The position numbers were made by a program, and so were the translations under genes. This document shows, in pieces, positions 16,512 to 25,339 of a DNA stretch of 64,000 nt. This DNA comes from Curtobacterium sp. VKM Ac-1395 (lineage in GTDB: Bacteria; Actinomycetota; Actinomycetes; Actinomycetales; Microbacteriaceae). The stretch covers positions 124,001 through 188,000 of the forward strand of contig NZ_JADKRX010000001.1 of NCBI RefSeq assembly GCF_015350975.1. Direction: 5' to 3'. The notes beneath the pieces are model-generated. The model had not been told where the DNA came from and did not search any database. It saw nothing but the letters and a program-made list of their open reading frames with translations. The number at the start of each line of letters is the position of its first letter. The stretch's first letter is position 1.

Positions 16512-18815
16512 TCAGCCCTTCGTCCGGCTGTGCCAGATCGTCGTGGTGCCCTTCCGCAGCACCAGGTCGCCGTTGGTCTGCATCCGCAGCGTGACCTTCG
16601 CGCCGCCGGATCGGGACGTCGCCGACGACCACGCCTGCTTGCCGAACCGGTCCCAGAGCACCAGGTTGCCGTTCGACTCCATGCGCAGCGACGCACCGGC
16701 TCCACCGCCGCTGACTGCGAGCGCCGTCCGGGTGCCGAGCAGCACGCGCATCTGCCCGTCTGCCCGGACCGTCAGTCGTCGGTTGCCGGTCGTGTCCCAC
16801 AGGTTCTGGCCCGGCTGGAGTGACGCCCCGGTCACCATCCGGTCGGCCCCGGGTGCGCCGTTGCGCCAGAGCACCGTGGTGCCCACCGTGACACGGACGT
16901 CACCGCCGTCCGTGACGGAGAGCACGGGCCTGCCGGTCGCCGTGGTCTTCGTCGTCGTCCAGCGCACCGCGCCCGAGGTCGACCGGACGCTCAGCACGCC
17001 GTTCTTCGCGAGCGACAGGGTGTTCCCCACGCCAGGGGTCTTCGTGGACCACAGCACGCGGCCGTTGCCCCACTCGACGAGGTTGCCGTCCCGCTGCAGG
17101 TCCAGCCAGTACTGCCCGTTCGGCGAGTGGATCGAGGTCCCGGACGGCACCGTGGCGGAGGACGCCGTGATCGTGGTCGGCGCGGCCCCGGCGACGGACG
17201 GTCCGGCCGGCGGCGGGCACGAGGCCGCGACGGGCAGGAGCGGCCCGAGCGTCGACCACCGAGGGGTGCCGAGACCGGTCGCCAGGTCGTGGCCGACCGT
17301 GGCCTTCCAGGTGCCGTTCGACCCGGTGGTCACGTCGCGGAAGGCCGAGGGGTTGCCGTAGAGGACGGCGTGCAGGTCACCGACGCCAGCGGCGCAGCCC
17401 CGAGCGGACAGCGCCGTGGCGAGCTGCCCCGCGACGATGGGCGAGGCGAGGCTCGTGCCGCCGCCGTAGACGAAGCCGTGGGCCGTGCCGAGGTAGATGC
17501 CGGGACCGGTCTCCGGGTCGGCGACCGCGGCGATGTCCGGGACCCGACGCTGCGTGCCGCTGATGCCGGCACCCGTCTGCCAGGCCGGACGGGCGGTGAC
17601 CGACGAGGTCCCGCCGCCACCGGCGCCGAGGTCGTTCGACCACCCGCTCTCGGTGAAGCCCGTCCCCGAACGACGCAGCGTGGTCCCACCGACGCCGACG
17701 ACCGCAGCCGAGGACGCCGGGTACGAGACGTCCCGGATCGTCGTGCTCGGCCCCGTCGGGCACTGCGCGCCGTCGTCCCCGGTCGCGGCGAAGACCGTCG
17801 CACCGGCGGCGACGACCCGGTCGAGCGCGTCGTCGAGCGCCGCGCGGGCACCACCGGACATGAGCGACTCGCAGGCGCCCCAGGAGATGCTCACGGCGGT
17901 GATGCCCGCGGGACCGACCTCGTCGGCGATCTGGCTGTACGCCTGGTACATGCCCTGGAAGGAGTTCGGCGCGACGTAGACGCGCTGGCGGGCTCCCGGT
18001 GCCACGGCGAGCAGTGCCTCCTGGTCGAGCGCGACCTCGGTCTCACCGCCGCTGCCGTCGGGACGGTGCACGTCGGCACCGGCGACGGCCACCTGGTCGA
18101 GGGCCGGCACCCGGCGCCCCACGGCGGCGGCGTACGCGGACAGGTCGTTGCGGTCCCAGCCGGAGAACTGCACGGTGGCGATCGTCGCTCCCGTGCCCGC
18201 CGTGGCGCTCGTCGAGGACGCGTACGCCTTCGCGATGTCCGCCGGGGCGTAGCCGGCCGGGACGGCAGCGTGCGACACGGCCGGCCTGGTGTCCAGGCCG
18301 AGGACGCCCGTCACCGCGCCGCCGAGGACGCCCGACAGCACGGGGTCGGCCACCGGGTGCATCCCGTCGCCGGTCCCGAGGAGCTCGACGCCGAACACGG
18401 CCTCGGCCTGCGCGGCGGTGCCACGGGCCTCCACCTGCCAGGTGGCCAGGTCCGTGACGGTGAAGCCGGCCGCGGTGAGTGCCGCGCGCACCGTGGCGCG
18501 GTCGTCGGTCTCCGGTGCGACCTCGGCGACGGCGTCGGCGCGCTCGTCCGTCGTGGCACCGGTCGTCGTGGTCGGCAGCGCACGCAGCGCGGCCTGGTCG
18601 GTGGGCCGGAGCACGACCGTCAGGTCGACGACCTCGCCGTCGGGCGTCGCGCCCGTGGTCGGGTCCGTCGACGTGGGCATCGGGTCCTCGGGGGCGACCT
18701 GGACCGCTGTCGGCGCGGTCGCCGACGCGCTCGCGGCCGGGACGGCGACACCGACGACGGCGAACGCCGTGACGATGGCCGCAGCGGTCAGCAGGGACGG
18801 GGTACGAGGGGGCAT
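16512..18815 (-). CDS. Secreted S53 (sedolisin) peptidase with C-terminal B-lectin-like modules
   Basis: A 767-residue secreted serine-carboxyl peptidase. After a signal peptide (hydrophobic segment about residues 8-30, ending ASASA) comes the pro-kumamolisin activation domain (about 45-180). The catalytic domain shows GETEVALDQEALL (Glu/Asp pair), SISWGACES, the serine motif YGGGTSLASP and the calcium loop RDVTTGSNG then HDLATGLG. The last 200 residues repeat short strands such as GQYWLDLQRDGNLVEWG, a bulb-lectin-like pattern seen in secreted sugar-binding proteins. The ATG at 18815 has GGAG 9 bases upstream. Sedolisins work at acid pH; the lectin part could hold the enzyme on plant or microbial surface polysaccharide. 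Confidence 0.9.
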   Translation of the reverse strand: MPPRTPSLLTAAAIVTAFAVVGVAVPAASASATAPTAVQVAPEDPMPTSTDPTTGATPDGEVVDLTVVLRPTDQAALRALPTTTTGATTDERADAVAEVAPETDDRATVRAALTAAGFTVTDLATWQVEARGTAAQAEAVFGVELLGTGDGMHPVADPVLSGVLGGAVTGVLGLDTRPAVSHAAVPAGYAPADIAKAYASSTSATAGTGATIATVQFSGWDRNDLSAYAAAVGRRVPALDQVAVAGADVHRPDGSGGETEVALDQEALLAVAPGARQRVYVAPNSFQGMYQAYSQIADEVGPAGITAVSISWGACESLMSGGARAALDDALDRVVAAGATVFAATGDDGAQCPTGPSTTIRDVSYPASSAAVVGVGGTTLRRSGTGFTESGWSNDLGAGGGGTSSVTARPAWQTGAGISGTQRRVPDIAAVADPETGPGIYLGTAHGFVYGGGTSLASPIVAGQLATALSARGCAAGVGDLHAVLYGNPSAFRDVTTGSNGTWKATVGHDLATGLGTPRWSTLGPLLPVAASCPPPAGPSVAGAAPTTITASSATVPSGTSIHSPNGQYWLDLQRDGNLVEWGNGRVLWSTKTPGVGNTLSLAKNGVLSVRSTSGAVRWTTTKTTATGRPVLSVTDGGDVRVTVGTTVLWRNGAPGADRMVTGASLQPGQNLWDTTGNRRLTVRADGQMRVLLGTRTALAVSGGGAGASLRMESNGNLVLWDRFGKQAWSSATSRSGGAKVTLRMQTNGDLVLRKGTTTIWHSRTKG

Positions 18816-18904
18816 CGGTGGTCGCTCCGTGACTCGGGACGGTGCCCGGTCCGTGGGCGCCGGTCCCCCGATGACGTCAGGGGGACGGTGCACGCTATCC
18901 CGTC

Positions 18905-18919
18905 GACCCGGTCCGGGTC
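18905..18919. promoter_or_regulatory. Perfect short dyad upstream of the sedolisin gene
   Basis: GACCCGG-T-CCGGGTC is a perfect 7-1-7 dyad about 90 bases before the peptidase start. It could be an operator. In DNA this rich in G and C such dyads also arise by chance, so confidence is low. Confidence 0.3.
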
Positions 18920-18966
18920 CTCCCCCAGTTGTGGAGCAGGCCGCCCTCCGGCGCGTGGGGACGGAC

Positions 18967-19003
18967 GGACTGGAGGCCCGGCTCGCCCCGGCCGCGCCGG
19001 TCC
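18967..19003 (-). terminator. Probable terminator of the L-serine dehydratase gene
   Basis: GGACTGG (18967-18973) pairs with CCGGTCC (18997-19003, one G-U pair) and the GC-rich interior can fold further. It starts 3 bases after the sdaA stop on the minus strand. No T-run is present. Confidence 0.45.
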
Positions 19004-19005
19004 GG

Positions 19006-20388
19006 TCAGCAGAGGGGGACGTTCACCGCGAGCCCGCCCATGGCGGTCTCCTTGTACTTGGTCGACATGTCGGCGCCGGTCTGCCGCATGGTCTCGACGA
19101 CCTGGTCGAGCGACACGTGGTGCACGCCGTCGCCCCGGAGCGCCATCCGCGCGGCGTTGACGGCCTTGTTCGCCGCGATGGCGTTGCGCTCGATGCACGG
19201 GATCTGCACGAGTCCGCCGATCGGGTCGCAGGTCAGCCCGAGGTTGTGCTCCATCGCGATCTCCGCGGCGTTCTCGACCTGCTCGGGCGTCCCCCCGAGG
19301 AGCTCGGCGAGCCCGGCGGCGGCCATCGACGCGGCCGAACCGACCTCACCCTGGCAGCCGACCTCGGCGCCGGAGATCGAGGCGCGTTCCTTGTAGATCG
19401 ACCCGACGGCACCGGCGGTCAGCAGGAACCGCACCACGGCGTCGTCGCGACGGTCGGCGGTGATCGTCGGCACGTAGGTCAGCGCGTAGAAGAGCACCGC
19501 GGGGATGATCCCGGCGGCGCCGTTGGTCGGGGCGGTGACGACCCGGCCGCCCGAGGCGTTCTCCTCGTTGACGGCCATCGCGGTCAGGTTCGTCCACTCC
19601 ATCGCGAAGAGCGGGTCGTGGCCGGGGTCGTCGCGGGTGAGCTGCTCGAACCAGTTGGCGGCGCGCCGGCGGACCTCGAGCCCACCCGGCAGCGTGCCCG
19701 ATCGTCGGACGCTGCGGTCGACGCAGGACTCCATCACGGCGTGGATCTCGAGCAGGCCCCGACGGACCTCGTCCTCGGTCCTGGTGGCGGTCTCGTTCGC
19801 CATCGCGATGCCGCTCAGGGGCAGGCCGGTCGCGGCGCACGCGGCGAGCAGTTCCGCGCCGCTGGAGAACGGGTACGGCACGGTGTCGTCGACCGGGATC
19901 GCGGCCTCGGCCACGTCGGCCGGTGCGTCGTCGCCGTCGCGGGTGATGAACCCGCCGCCGACGGAGTAGTAGGTCTCGACGGCGAGCTGGCTCCCGGTGT
20001 CGTCGAAGGCCCGGAGCCGCAGCGCGTTCGGGTGCCGGGGCAGCATCGTCAGCGGGTGCTGGACGATCTCCCCGAGCCGGAACGGCACGACCTGCCCGCC
20101 CGAGAGCCGCAGCGTGCCGGTGCGCTCGAGGTCCTCGAGCGACTGCGCCATCGCGTCGGGGTCGACCGTCTCGGGCAGCTCCCCGGTGAGCCCCGCGGCG
20201 ACGGCCCCGAGCGTGCCGTGGCCCTGGCCGGTGGACGCGAGCGAGCCGTACAGGTCGACGCGGACCGACACGACCGGCAGCGTCGCCACACGCGCGGCGA
20301 ACTCGGCCGCGGCCCGCATGGGCCCCACGGTGTGCGAGCTCGACGGGCCGACACCGATGCTGAACAGATCGAAGACGGAGACCGGCAC
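19006..20388 (-). CDS. sdaA: L-serine ammonia-lyase (iron-sulfur type)
   Basis: About 460 residues, single-chain type. It deaminates L-serine to pyruvate and ammonia with a [4Fe-4S] cluster. The N-terminal beta domain has [18 protein letters not shown]; cluster cysteines lie in [21 protein letters not shown] and VQIPCIERN; the chain ends in NVPLC, the C-terminal Cys tail that reaches the cluster in this family. A GTG at 20397 would add three residues, but the GTG at 20388 is preceded by TAGGGT (20396-20401) at 7 bases, fits a leaderless message and gives the usual N-terminus, so I prefer it. Divergent from the acyltransferase gene. Confidence 0.93.
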   Translation of the reverse strand: MPVSVFDLFSIGVGPSSSHTVGPMRAAAEFAARVATLPVVSVRVDLYGSLASTGQGHGTLGAVAAGLTGELPETVDPDAMAQSLEDLERTGTLRLSGGQVVPFRLGEIVQHPLTMLPRHPNALRLRAFDDTGSQLAVETYYSVGGGFITRDGDDAPADVAEAAIPVDDTVPYPFSSGAELLAACAATGLPLSGIAMANETATRTEDEVRRGLLEIHAVMESCVDRSVRRSGTLPGGLEVRRRAANWFEQLTRDDPGHDPLFAMEWTNLTAMAVNEENASGGRVVTAPTNGAAGIIPAVLFYALTYVPTITADRRDDAVVRFLLTAGAVGSIYKERASISGAEVGCQGEVGSAASMAAAGLAELLGGTPEQVENAAEIAMEHNLGLTCDPIGGLVQIPCIERNAIAANKAVNAARMALRGDGVHHVSLDQVVETMRQTGADMSTKYKETAMGGLAVNVPLC

Positions 20389-20472
20389 GTCCGCCACCCT
20401 AACCCGTCCGGACGGAACAGCTCCCGGGGCGGTCGCGCTGCCGTCGCCACCGGTCTCCTATGCTTGCCGACG

Positions 20473-22575
20473 GTGACAACTCCTTCCGGCCCCGACCGGA
20501 GCCCCGCCCACCGCGCTCGTGACACGACCCGCTGGGACATCCAGGGGCTCCGTGCCTTCGCCGTCCTCGCCGTCGTGCTCTACCACCTCTGGCCGAACCG
20601 GCTGCCGGGCGGGTTCGTCGGCGTCGACGTGTTCTTCGTCATCTCCGGGTACCTCATCACCGCGCACCTGCTCCGGGAGCAGCGTGCGACGGGTCGCCTC
20701 CGGCTCGGCCAGTTCTGGGCCCGCCGAGCCAAGCGCTTGCTGCCGGGCGCGTTCCTGACGATCGCCGCCACGGGCGCCGCGGTCCTGGCGTTCGTCCCGA
20801 GCGCCCTCTGGGGGCAGTACGGCCGCGAACTCATCGCCTCGACGGTCTACGCCCAGAACTGGCAGCTCGCGTCCGACTCGGTGGACTACCTCGCATCGGA
20901 CAACCGACCGTCGCCGTTCCAGCACTTCTGGTCGCTCTCCGTCGAGGAACAGTTCTACATCGCGCTGCCGCTGCTGCTCATCGCGGTCTCGTTCGTCGCA
21001 CGGGGCCGCCTGACGGTCGTGACGCGGGCACGGGTCCTCCTCGGGGCGGTCGGCGTCCTGTCGCTCGTCTGGTGCATCGCCCAGACCGGCAGCACCCCGG
21101 GCGTCGCCTACTTCTCGACGGCCACGCGTGCGTGGGAGTTCGCCCTCGGCGGCCTCGCTGCGACGGTCGCGCTCCCCCGGCCGAGCACGCGCGCCGCACG
21201 CGTGACGCGGCTGGTCGGCGCCGCCGTCGGTGCCGGCGCACTGGTGACCGCACTCTGGGTCATCACGCCCTCCACGCCCTTCCCGGGGACGGCCGCACTG
21301 CTCCCGGTGCTCGGCGCGACGCTCCTGGTGACGTTCGGGGCACGGACGGTGTTCGAGAGCCTCGGAGCCCTCCGGCCGGTCGCGTTCACCGGCCGGATCT
21401 CGTACGCGCTCTACCTGTGGCACTGGCCGGCGGTCGTGGTCCTGCCGCTCGTCCTGGGCCACGCTCTGGGTCTCAGGAGCAAGCTCGCCATCCTGGTCGG
21501 CGCCCTCGTCCTCGCCAGCCTGACGACCGTGTTCGTCGAGGAACCCCTGCGGTTCTCGGGCTGGGTGCGTGCGCTCCGCCCGCGACGAGTCGCGGTCCTC
21601 GGCGTGGTCTGCTCGCTCGTCGTGGCGGGCCTCGGCGTCGGGACCCTCACGGCCGTGCACGTGCAGGAGGTCCGGGCGGCGACGTTCGCGAAGGACCTGA
21701 CGACCGGGCACGTGCCGTGCTTCGGTGCGGCGGCGCGCATCGGCTCCGACGACCCGTGCAGGGACGCCCGGCTCGCCGACGTCCGCGTCCCTGCCCCGGC
21801 CGCGGCGCGCCACGACGACGCGAACCGCGATGCGTGCTGGTCGGGGTCGACGGACGACTTCAACGTGTGTGCCCTGGGGAAGACCACGGGGTACTCCAAG
21901 CGCCTCATCGCGATCGGCGACTCGCACAACAACGTCTGGCTCGACGTGTACGACCGCATCGGCAAGCAGAACGGCTGGCGGATCGACGTCGCCGGGCACG
22001 GCGGCTGCTACCTCACCACCGCGGTGCAGTCGGCTCCCGATGCCCAGCAGGTCGCTGCGTGCACCAGCTGGAAGCGGAAGGCGATCGCCTACGTCCAGCA
22101 GCACCAGGACGTCGACGCCCTGCTCGTGACGCACTCCGCCGGCCTGCGCCCGGTCGTGCCCGCGGCCGGTCAGACCACGGAACAGGCCACGGTCACGGGC
22201 ATGACCGAGGCGTGGGAAGCCGCGACCGCCGGCAGGGTCCCGGTGATCGCCCTCCGCGACAACCCGGTGCCGCGCGCGGACGTCATCACCTGCGTCAGCG
22301 AGATGAACGGCCCGACGGACGCAACCTGCGACCAGCCCCGCCAGATCGCGACGTCACCCTTCGAGGGCTCGGCCGAGGCCGTCGCGGCGTTCCGTGGACG
22401 CGCGGCCGAGATCGACCTCACCGACTACTACTGCACCGCCGTCACGTGCCCGCCGGTGATCGGCGGCGTCGTCGTGTACCGGGACGGCAGCCACGTCACG
22501 GCGACGTTCGCCCAGACCCTCGAGCCGTACTTCGACCGCGCGCTGCGGGCCAAGCTCTCCGCCCTGCAGCGCTGA
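20473..22575 (+). CDS. OafA/YrhL-type O-acyltransferase with SGNH domain
   Basis: About 700 residues. An acyltransferase-3 membrane domain (about 1-370, ten helices) begins with WDIQGLRAFAVLAVVLYHLW and VDVFFVISGYLI and has FWSLSVEEQFYI, followed by an external SGNH domain (about 440-700) with block I in AIGDSHNNVW and the Asp/His pair in YRDGSHVT. Such proteins move acetyl groups onto surface polysaccharide or peptidoglycan. The frame is open far upstream, but TATGCT (20459-20464) lies 8 bases before the GTG at 20473, and the protein then starts just ahead of the conserved first segment. A TTG at 20464 is the alternative. Ends 3 bases from the convergent signal peptidase. Confidence 0.9.
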   Translation: MTTPSGPDRSPAHRARDTTRWDIQGLRAFAVLAVVLYHLWPNRLPGGFVGVDVFFVISGYLITAHLLREQRATGRLRLGQFWARRAKRLLPGAFLTIAATGAAVLAFVPSALWGQYGRELIASTVYAQNWQLASDSVDYLASDNRPSPFQHFWSLSVEEQFYIALPLLLIAVSFVARGRLTVVTRARVLLGAVGVLSLVWCIAQTGSTPGVAYFSTATRAWEFALGGLAATVALPRPSTRAARVTRLVGAAVGAGALVTALWVITPSTPFPGTAALLPVLGATLLVTFGARTVFESLGALRPVAFTGRISYALYLWHWPAVVVLPLVLGHALGLRSKLAILVGALVLASLTTVFVEEPLRFSGWVRALRPRRVAVLGVVCSLVVAGLGVGTLTAVHVQEVRAATFAKDLTTGHVPCFGAAARIGSDDPCRDARLADVRVPAPAAARHDDANRDACWSGSTDDFNVCALGKTTGYSKRLIAIGDSHNNVWLDVYDRIGKQNGWRIDVAGHGGCYLTTAVQSAPDAQQVAACTSWKRKAIAYVQQHQDVDALLVTHSAGLRPVVPAAGQTTEQATVTGMTEAWEAATAGRVPVIALRDNPVPRADVITCVSEMNGPTDATCDQPRQIATSPFEGSAEAVAAFRGRAAEIDLTDYYCTAVTCPPVIGGVVVYRDGSHVTATFAQTLEPYFDRALRAKLSALQR

Positions 22576-22578
22576 CGG

Positions 22579-23193
22579 TCACCGGTGCGGGCGGTCCGTC
22601 CCCGCGAAGACCCGCGGGTGGTCGTCCAGCCACGTCCAGTGCTTCGTCGGCCACGAGATCAGGACCGCGCGCCCGACGACGTCGCGCTCGGGGACGAACC
22701 CCTTCGAGGGCAGCCCCTGGTGCAGGCGGGAGTCGGCCGAGTCGCCCCGGTTGTCGCCCATCACCCACAGGGACCCCGGCGGGACGGTCACGTCGAACGG
22801 GATCGTCGACGCCGCTTCACCGGGCTGGACGCGGAGGTACGGCTCGCTGATCGGCACGCCGTTGACCTCCATCTGCCCGAGTGCGTTGCAGCACTGGACG
22901 CGGTCACCGGGCAGTCCGATCACCCGTTTCACGAGGTGGTCGTCCCCGTCCGACCCGAAGCCGACGGCACTGAGTGCGACCGCGACCGGGGACCGGTGCT
23001 GCTGCGGTCGGCCCTCGACGGACGACGCGGTGTCGAGCCACCCGCCGGGGTCCTTGAACACCACGACGTCGCCGCGGTGCAGACCGGCCAGCTCGTTCAC
23101 GATGACGTGGTCGTTGACCTGCAGCGTGTTCTCCATCGACCCGGAGGGGATGGTCAGCGGCGCCGTCCGCCCTCGGCCGGCATCACGATCCAC
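22579..23193 (-). CDS. lepB: Signal peptidase I lacking its own N-terminal membrane anchor
   Basis: About 204 residues. The catalytic Ser is in IPSGSMENTL, the Lys in VKRVIGLPGDRV, and the last conserved box reads GDNRGDSADSR, so the catalytic part is complete. Normal type I signal peptidases have a membrane helix shortly before the serine motif. Here the frame upstream reads only VDRDAGRGRTAPLT, with GTG starts at 23193 or 23214, inside the end of the PspC gene in another frame. No ribosome binding site is visible. The PspC protein, which does have membrane helices, ends in exactly the place where the anchor should be. Either the enzyme is anchorless, the gene is truncated, or the two frames are joined. 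Confidence 0.75.
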   Translation of the reverse strand: MDRDAGRGRTAPLTIPSGSMENTLQVNDHVIVNELAGLHRGDVVVFKDPGGWLDTASSVEGRPQQHRSPVAVALSAVGFGSDGDDHLVKRVIGLPGDRVQCCNALGQMEVNGVPISEPYLRVQPGEAASTIPFDVTVPPGSLWVMGDNRGDSADSRLHQGLPSKGFVPERDVVGRAVLISWPTKHWTWLDDHPRVFAGTDRPHR

Positions 23194-23348
23194 AGCACCA
23201 CGTAGGTGATCCACAGCGGGCCGGGGAACAGGCTCAGGATGATCCAGGCGACGCGGACGAACAGCCGCGACCAGCCGAAGCGGTCGGCCAGTCCGGCGCA
23301 GACACCCGCGAGGACACGGCCGGAACGAGGACGCATGAGTGAGGTCAT
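23154..23348 (-). CDS. PspC-domain membrane protein
   Basis: A 64-residue protein consisting of one PspC domain: RPRSGRVLAGVCAGLADRFG followed by two short hydrophobic segments ending LWITYVVLWIVMP and a basic tail. PspC domains stand alone or in larger proteins and take part in envelope stress responses. TAGCGT (23356-23361) lies 7 bases before the ATG, suggesting a leaderless message; a second in-frame ATG is at 23336. Its last 40 bases overlap the signal peptidase frame. Confidence 0.8.
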   Translation of the reverse strand: MTSLMRPRSGRVLAGVCAGLADRFGWSRLFVRVAWIILSLFPGPLWITYVVLWIVMPAEGGRRR

Positions 23349-23404
23349 GCGGACGACGCTACGGCGTGCGACCCACTGACGACAGGCGGATCGCCCCCGG
23401 GTGC

Positions 23405-23426
23405 CGGGTGGGGTTGCCCCCACCCG
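23405..23426 (-). terminator. Terminator of the quinone-reductase-like gene
   Basis: CGGGTGGGG (23405-23413) pairs perfectly with 23418-23426 around a TTGC loop, beginning 5 bases after the stop of the minus-strand oxidoreductase. Confidence 0.6.
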
Positions 23427-23431
23427 TCGTG

Positions 23432-24370
23432 TCAGGGGACCAGGACGATCTTGCCGCGGGTGTGGCCCTGCTCGAGCTCCTCGTAGGCGTCCTGCACGCG
23501 GTCGAGCGGGTACGTGGCGGCGACGGGCACCTCGATCTCACCGTCGGCGACCATCCGGGCGAGTGCCCCGAGGATCTCCGGGTCGGCGGTGTCGACGCTG
23601 CCGGAGGTCTTCGCGCCGACCTCGGCCGCTGCCTCGTAGGCGATGACCGTCTCGATGCGGTCGGCGGGGATCCCGAGCGCGATGCCGAGGTGCACGTACT
23701 CGGCGCCGTGCGTGTCGATGAGGGCGTCGATGCCGTTCGTCGCGAGCTCCTGGATGCGCTCCTGCAGGCCGTCGCCGTAGGCCACGGGGCGGGCGCCCTT
23801 CGACGCGAGCCACTCGTGGTTCGCCTCGGACGCGACGGCGATGACGTCGATGCCCTCGTTCGTCAGGAGCTGCGTGACGAAGCCACCGACGCCGCCGGCG
23901 GCTCCGGAGACCACGACGGTCTCCCCGGCACGGGGGTCGACCGCGCGCACGGCAGCGGCCGCGGTGGTGGCGACGACGTCGAGCCCGCCGGCGACGTTCC
24001 AGTCGAGCAGGCGGGGCTTCTGGACGACCTGGCCGGCCGGCACGGAGACGTACTCGGCGTGGCTCGCGCGGTCCCACGACCAGCCGATGACCTCTTCGCG
24101 CTCGTCCACGCCGTCGACGCCCTCGCCGACCGCGACGACGATGCCGGCGAAGTCGGTGCCCTGGCCGGAGGGCAGCTTCGACGGGTCCTCACCGTCGAAC
24201 AGGCCCTGACGGATCGCGGACTCCCCCGGGTTGATCCCGGCGGCACGCACGCGCACGAGGACCCGACCGGGCTCGACGGGTGGCACGGGGACCTCGTCGA
24301 CGCGGAGGACGCTCCGGTCTCCCCACTGGTCGAAGCGGACGGCTCGCATGGTCTCAGGCAGATCGCTCAT
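23432..24370 (-). CDS. Zinc-independent NADPH:quinone oxidoreductase (MDR family)
   Basis: A 312-residue medium-chain dehydrogenase/reductase. The N-terminal GroES-like domain lacks the zinc cysteines, and the coenzyme domain starts with VVVSGAAGGVGGFVTQLL, the AxxGGVG loop typical of quinone oxidoreductases. These enzymes reduce quinones or alpha,beta-unsaturated carbonyls with NADPH and help against oxidative stress. TAGGGT (24379-24384) lies 8 bases before the ATG without a ribosome binding site. Divergent from the shikimate dehydrogenase-like gene. Confidence 0.9.
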   Translation of the reverse strand: MSDLPETMRAVRFDQWGDRSVLRVDEVPVPPVEPGRVLVRVRAAGINPGESAIRQGLFDGEDPSKLPSGQGTDFAGIVVAVGEGVDGVDEREEVIGWSWDRASHAEYVSVPAGQVVQKPRLLDWNVAGGLDVVATTAAAAVRAVDPRAGETVVVSGAAGGVGGFVTQLLTNEGIDVIAVASEANHEWLASKGARPVAYGDGLQERIQELATNGIDALIDTHGAEYVHLGIALGIPADRIETVIAYEAAAEVGAKTSGSVDTADPEILGALARMVADGEIEVPVAATYPLDRVQDAYEELEQGHTRGKIVLVP

Positions 24371-24460
24371 CGTCCGCGACCCTACGCTGCTCCCCCGTCC
24401 GCAGGCGTGAGCGACATCCTGTGGACCGCTCCATCGCCGTCGTCGTGGGAGACTGGCCGC

Positions 24461-25279
24461 ATGCCCATCCTCCACAAGGACATGCAGGTGTGCATGTCGC
24501 TCGCTGCCCGTCCGAGCAACATCGGCACCCGGTTCCACAACTACCTGTACGACGAGCTCGGGCTGCAGTTCATCTACAAGGCGTTCACGACGACCGACCT
24601 GCCCGGTGCCGTCGCGGGCATCCGGGCGCTCGGCATCCGCGGCTGCTCCGTGTCGATGCCGTTCAAGGAGGCGGTCATCCCGCTCGTCGACACCATCGAG
24701 GCCTCCGCCGCCGCGATCCAGTCCGTCAACACGGTCGTGAACGACGACGGCGTCCTCACGGCGTCGAACACCGACTACGAGGCCGTCGCGGCACTCCTCG
24801 CCTCGCACCACGTCGACCCGTCGGCACGCGTGCTGCTGCGCGGCTCCGGCGGCATGGCGAAGGCGGTCACGGCGGCGTTCCGCGGCGCCGGCTTCGACCA
24901 CCTGACCGTCGTCGCCCGCAACGAGGACACCGGCCCGGCCCTGGCCGACCAGTACGACTACGCGTGGGCGCGGACCGAGGCGGACGCCGGCGACGCCGAC
25001 CTGCTCGTCAACGTCACACCGCTCGGCATGGACGGCGACCAGGCGGACACCCTCGCCTTCGACCAGGCCCGCGTCGACGCGGCCCACACGGTCTTCGACG
25101 TGGTCGCCTTCCCCTCGGAGACTCCGCTGGTCCGTGCCGGCCGGGCGGCCGACAAGCACGTCATCACCGGCGCCGAGGTCATCGCCCTGCAGGCGGCCCG
25201 CCAGTTCGAGCGGTACACGGGCGTCGCCCTCACCGACGACCAGGCGCGGCGCGCGAGCGAGTTCAGCCGGGCTCTGTGA
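24461..25279 (+). CDS. Shikimate dehydrogenase family protein
   Basis: A 272-residue protein with the AroE fold. The N-terminal substrate domain holds CSVSMPFKEAVIPL with the catalytic Lys and SNTDYEAVAA with the paired Asp; the NADP domain begins VLLRGSGGMAKAVTAAF. The SxS substrate motif near the N-terminus (usually SLSP) is replaced by SLAARPSN, which suggests a YdiB/quinate-like or unrelated substrate. It stands alone, away from aromatic biosynthesis genes. GAGACT 6 bases before the ATG is a weak -10 and no ribosome binding site is clear. Confidence 0.82.
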   Translation: MPILHKDMQVCMSLAARPSNIGTRFHNYLYDELGLQFIYKAFTTTDLPGAVAGIRALGIRGCSVSMPFKEAVIPLVDTIEASAAAIQSVNTVVNDDGVLTASNTDYEAVAALLASHHVDPSARVLLRGSGGMAKAVTAAFRGAGFDHLTVVARNEDTGPALADQYDYAWARTEADAGDADLLVNVTPLGMDGDQADTLAFDQARVDAAHTVFDVVAFPSETPLVRAGRAADKHVITGAEVIALQAARQFERYTGVALTDDQARRASEFSRAL

Positions 25280-25292
25280 CCAGCCAGGAGAC

Positions 25293-25334
25293 GGACAGGA
25301 GGCCCGCCACCAGCTGGTGACGGGCCTCCCGTCC
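25293..25334. terminator. Long hairpin at a convergent junction, family copy 1
   Basis: GGAC-A-GGAGGCCCG (25293-25306) pairs with CGGGCCTCC-C-GTCC (25321-25334) around a self-complementary CACCAGCTGGTG core. It lies between convergent stops at 25279 and 25340. Related hairpins at 31116, 50364 and 58171 share the GGAC-GGAGGC flank. Confidence 0.75.
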
Positions 25335-25339
25335 GCAGG

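Noticed and set aside
18289..20472. A 1428-codon open frame extending the acyltransferase far upstream
   Set aside because: The extension is antisense to L-serine dehydratase and the sedolisin leader, and the conserved acyltransferase start lies right after the GTG at 20473.
23154..23193. Programmed -1 frameshift site between PspC and signal peptidase
   Set aside because: No X-XXY-YYZ heptamer is present in the overlap, so I report the overlap but not a frameshift feature.
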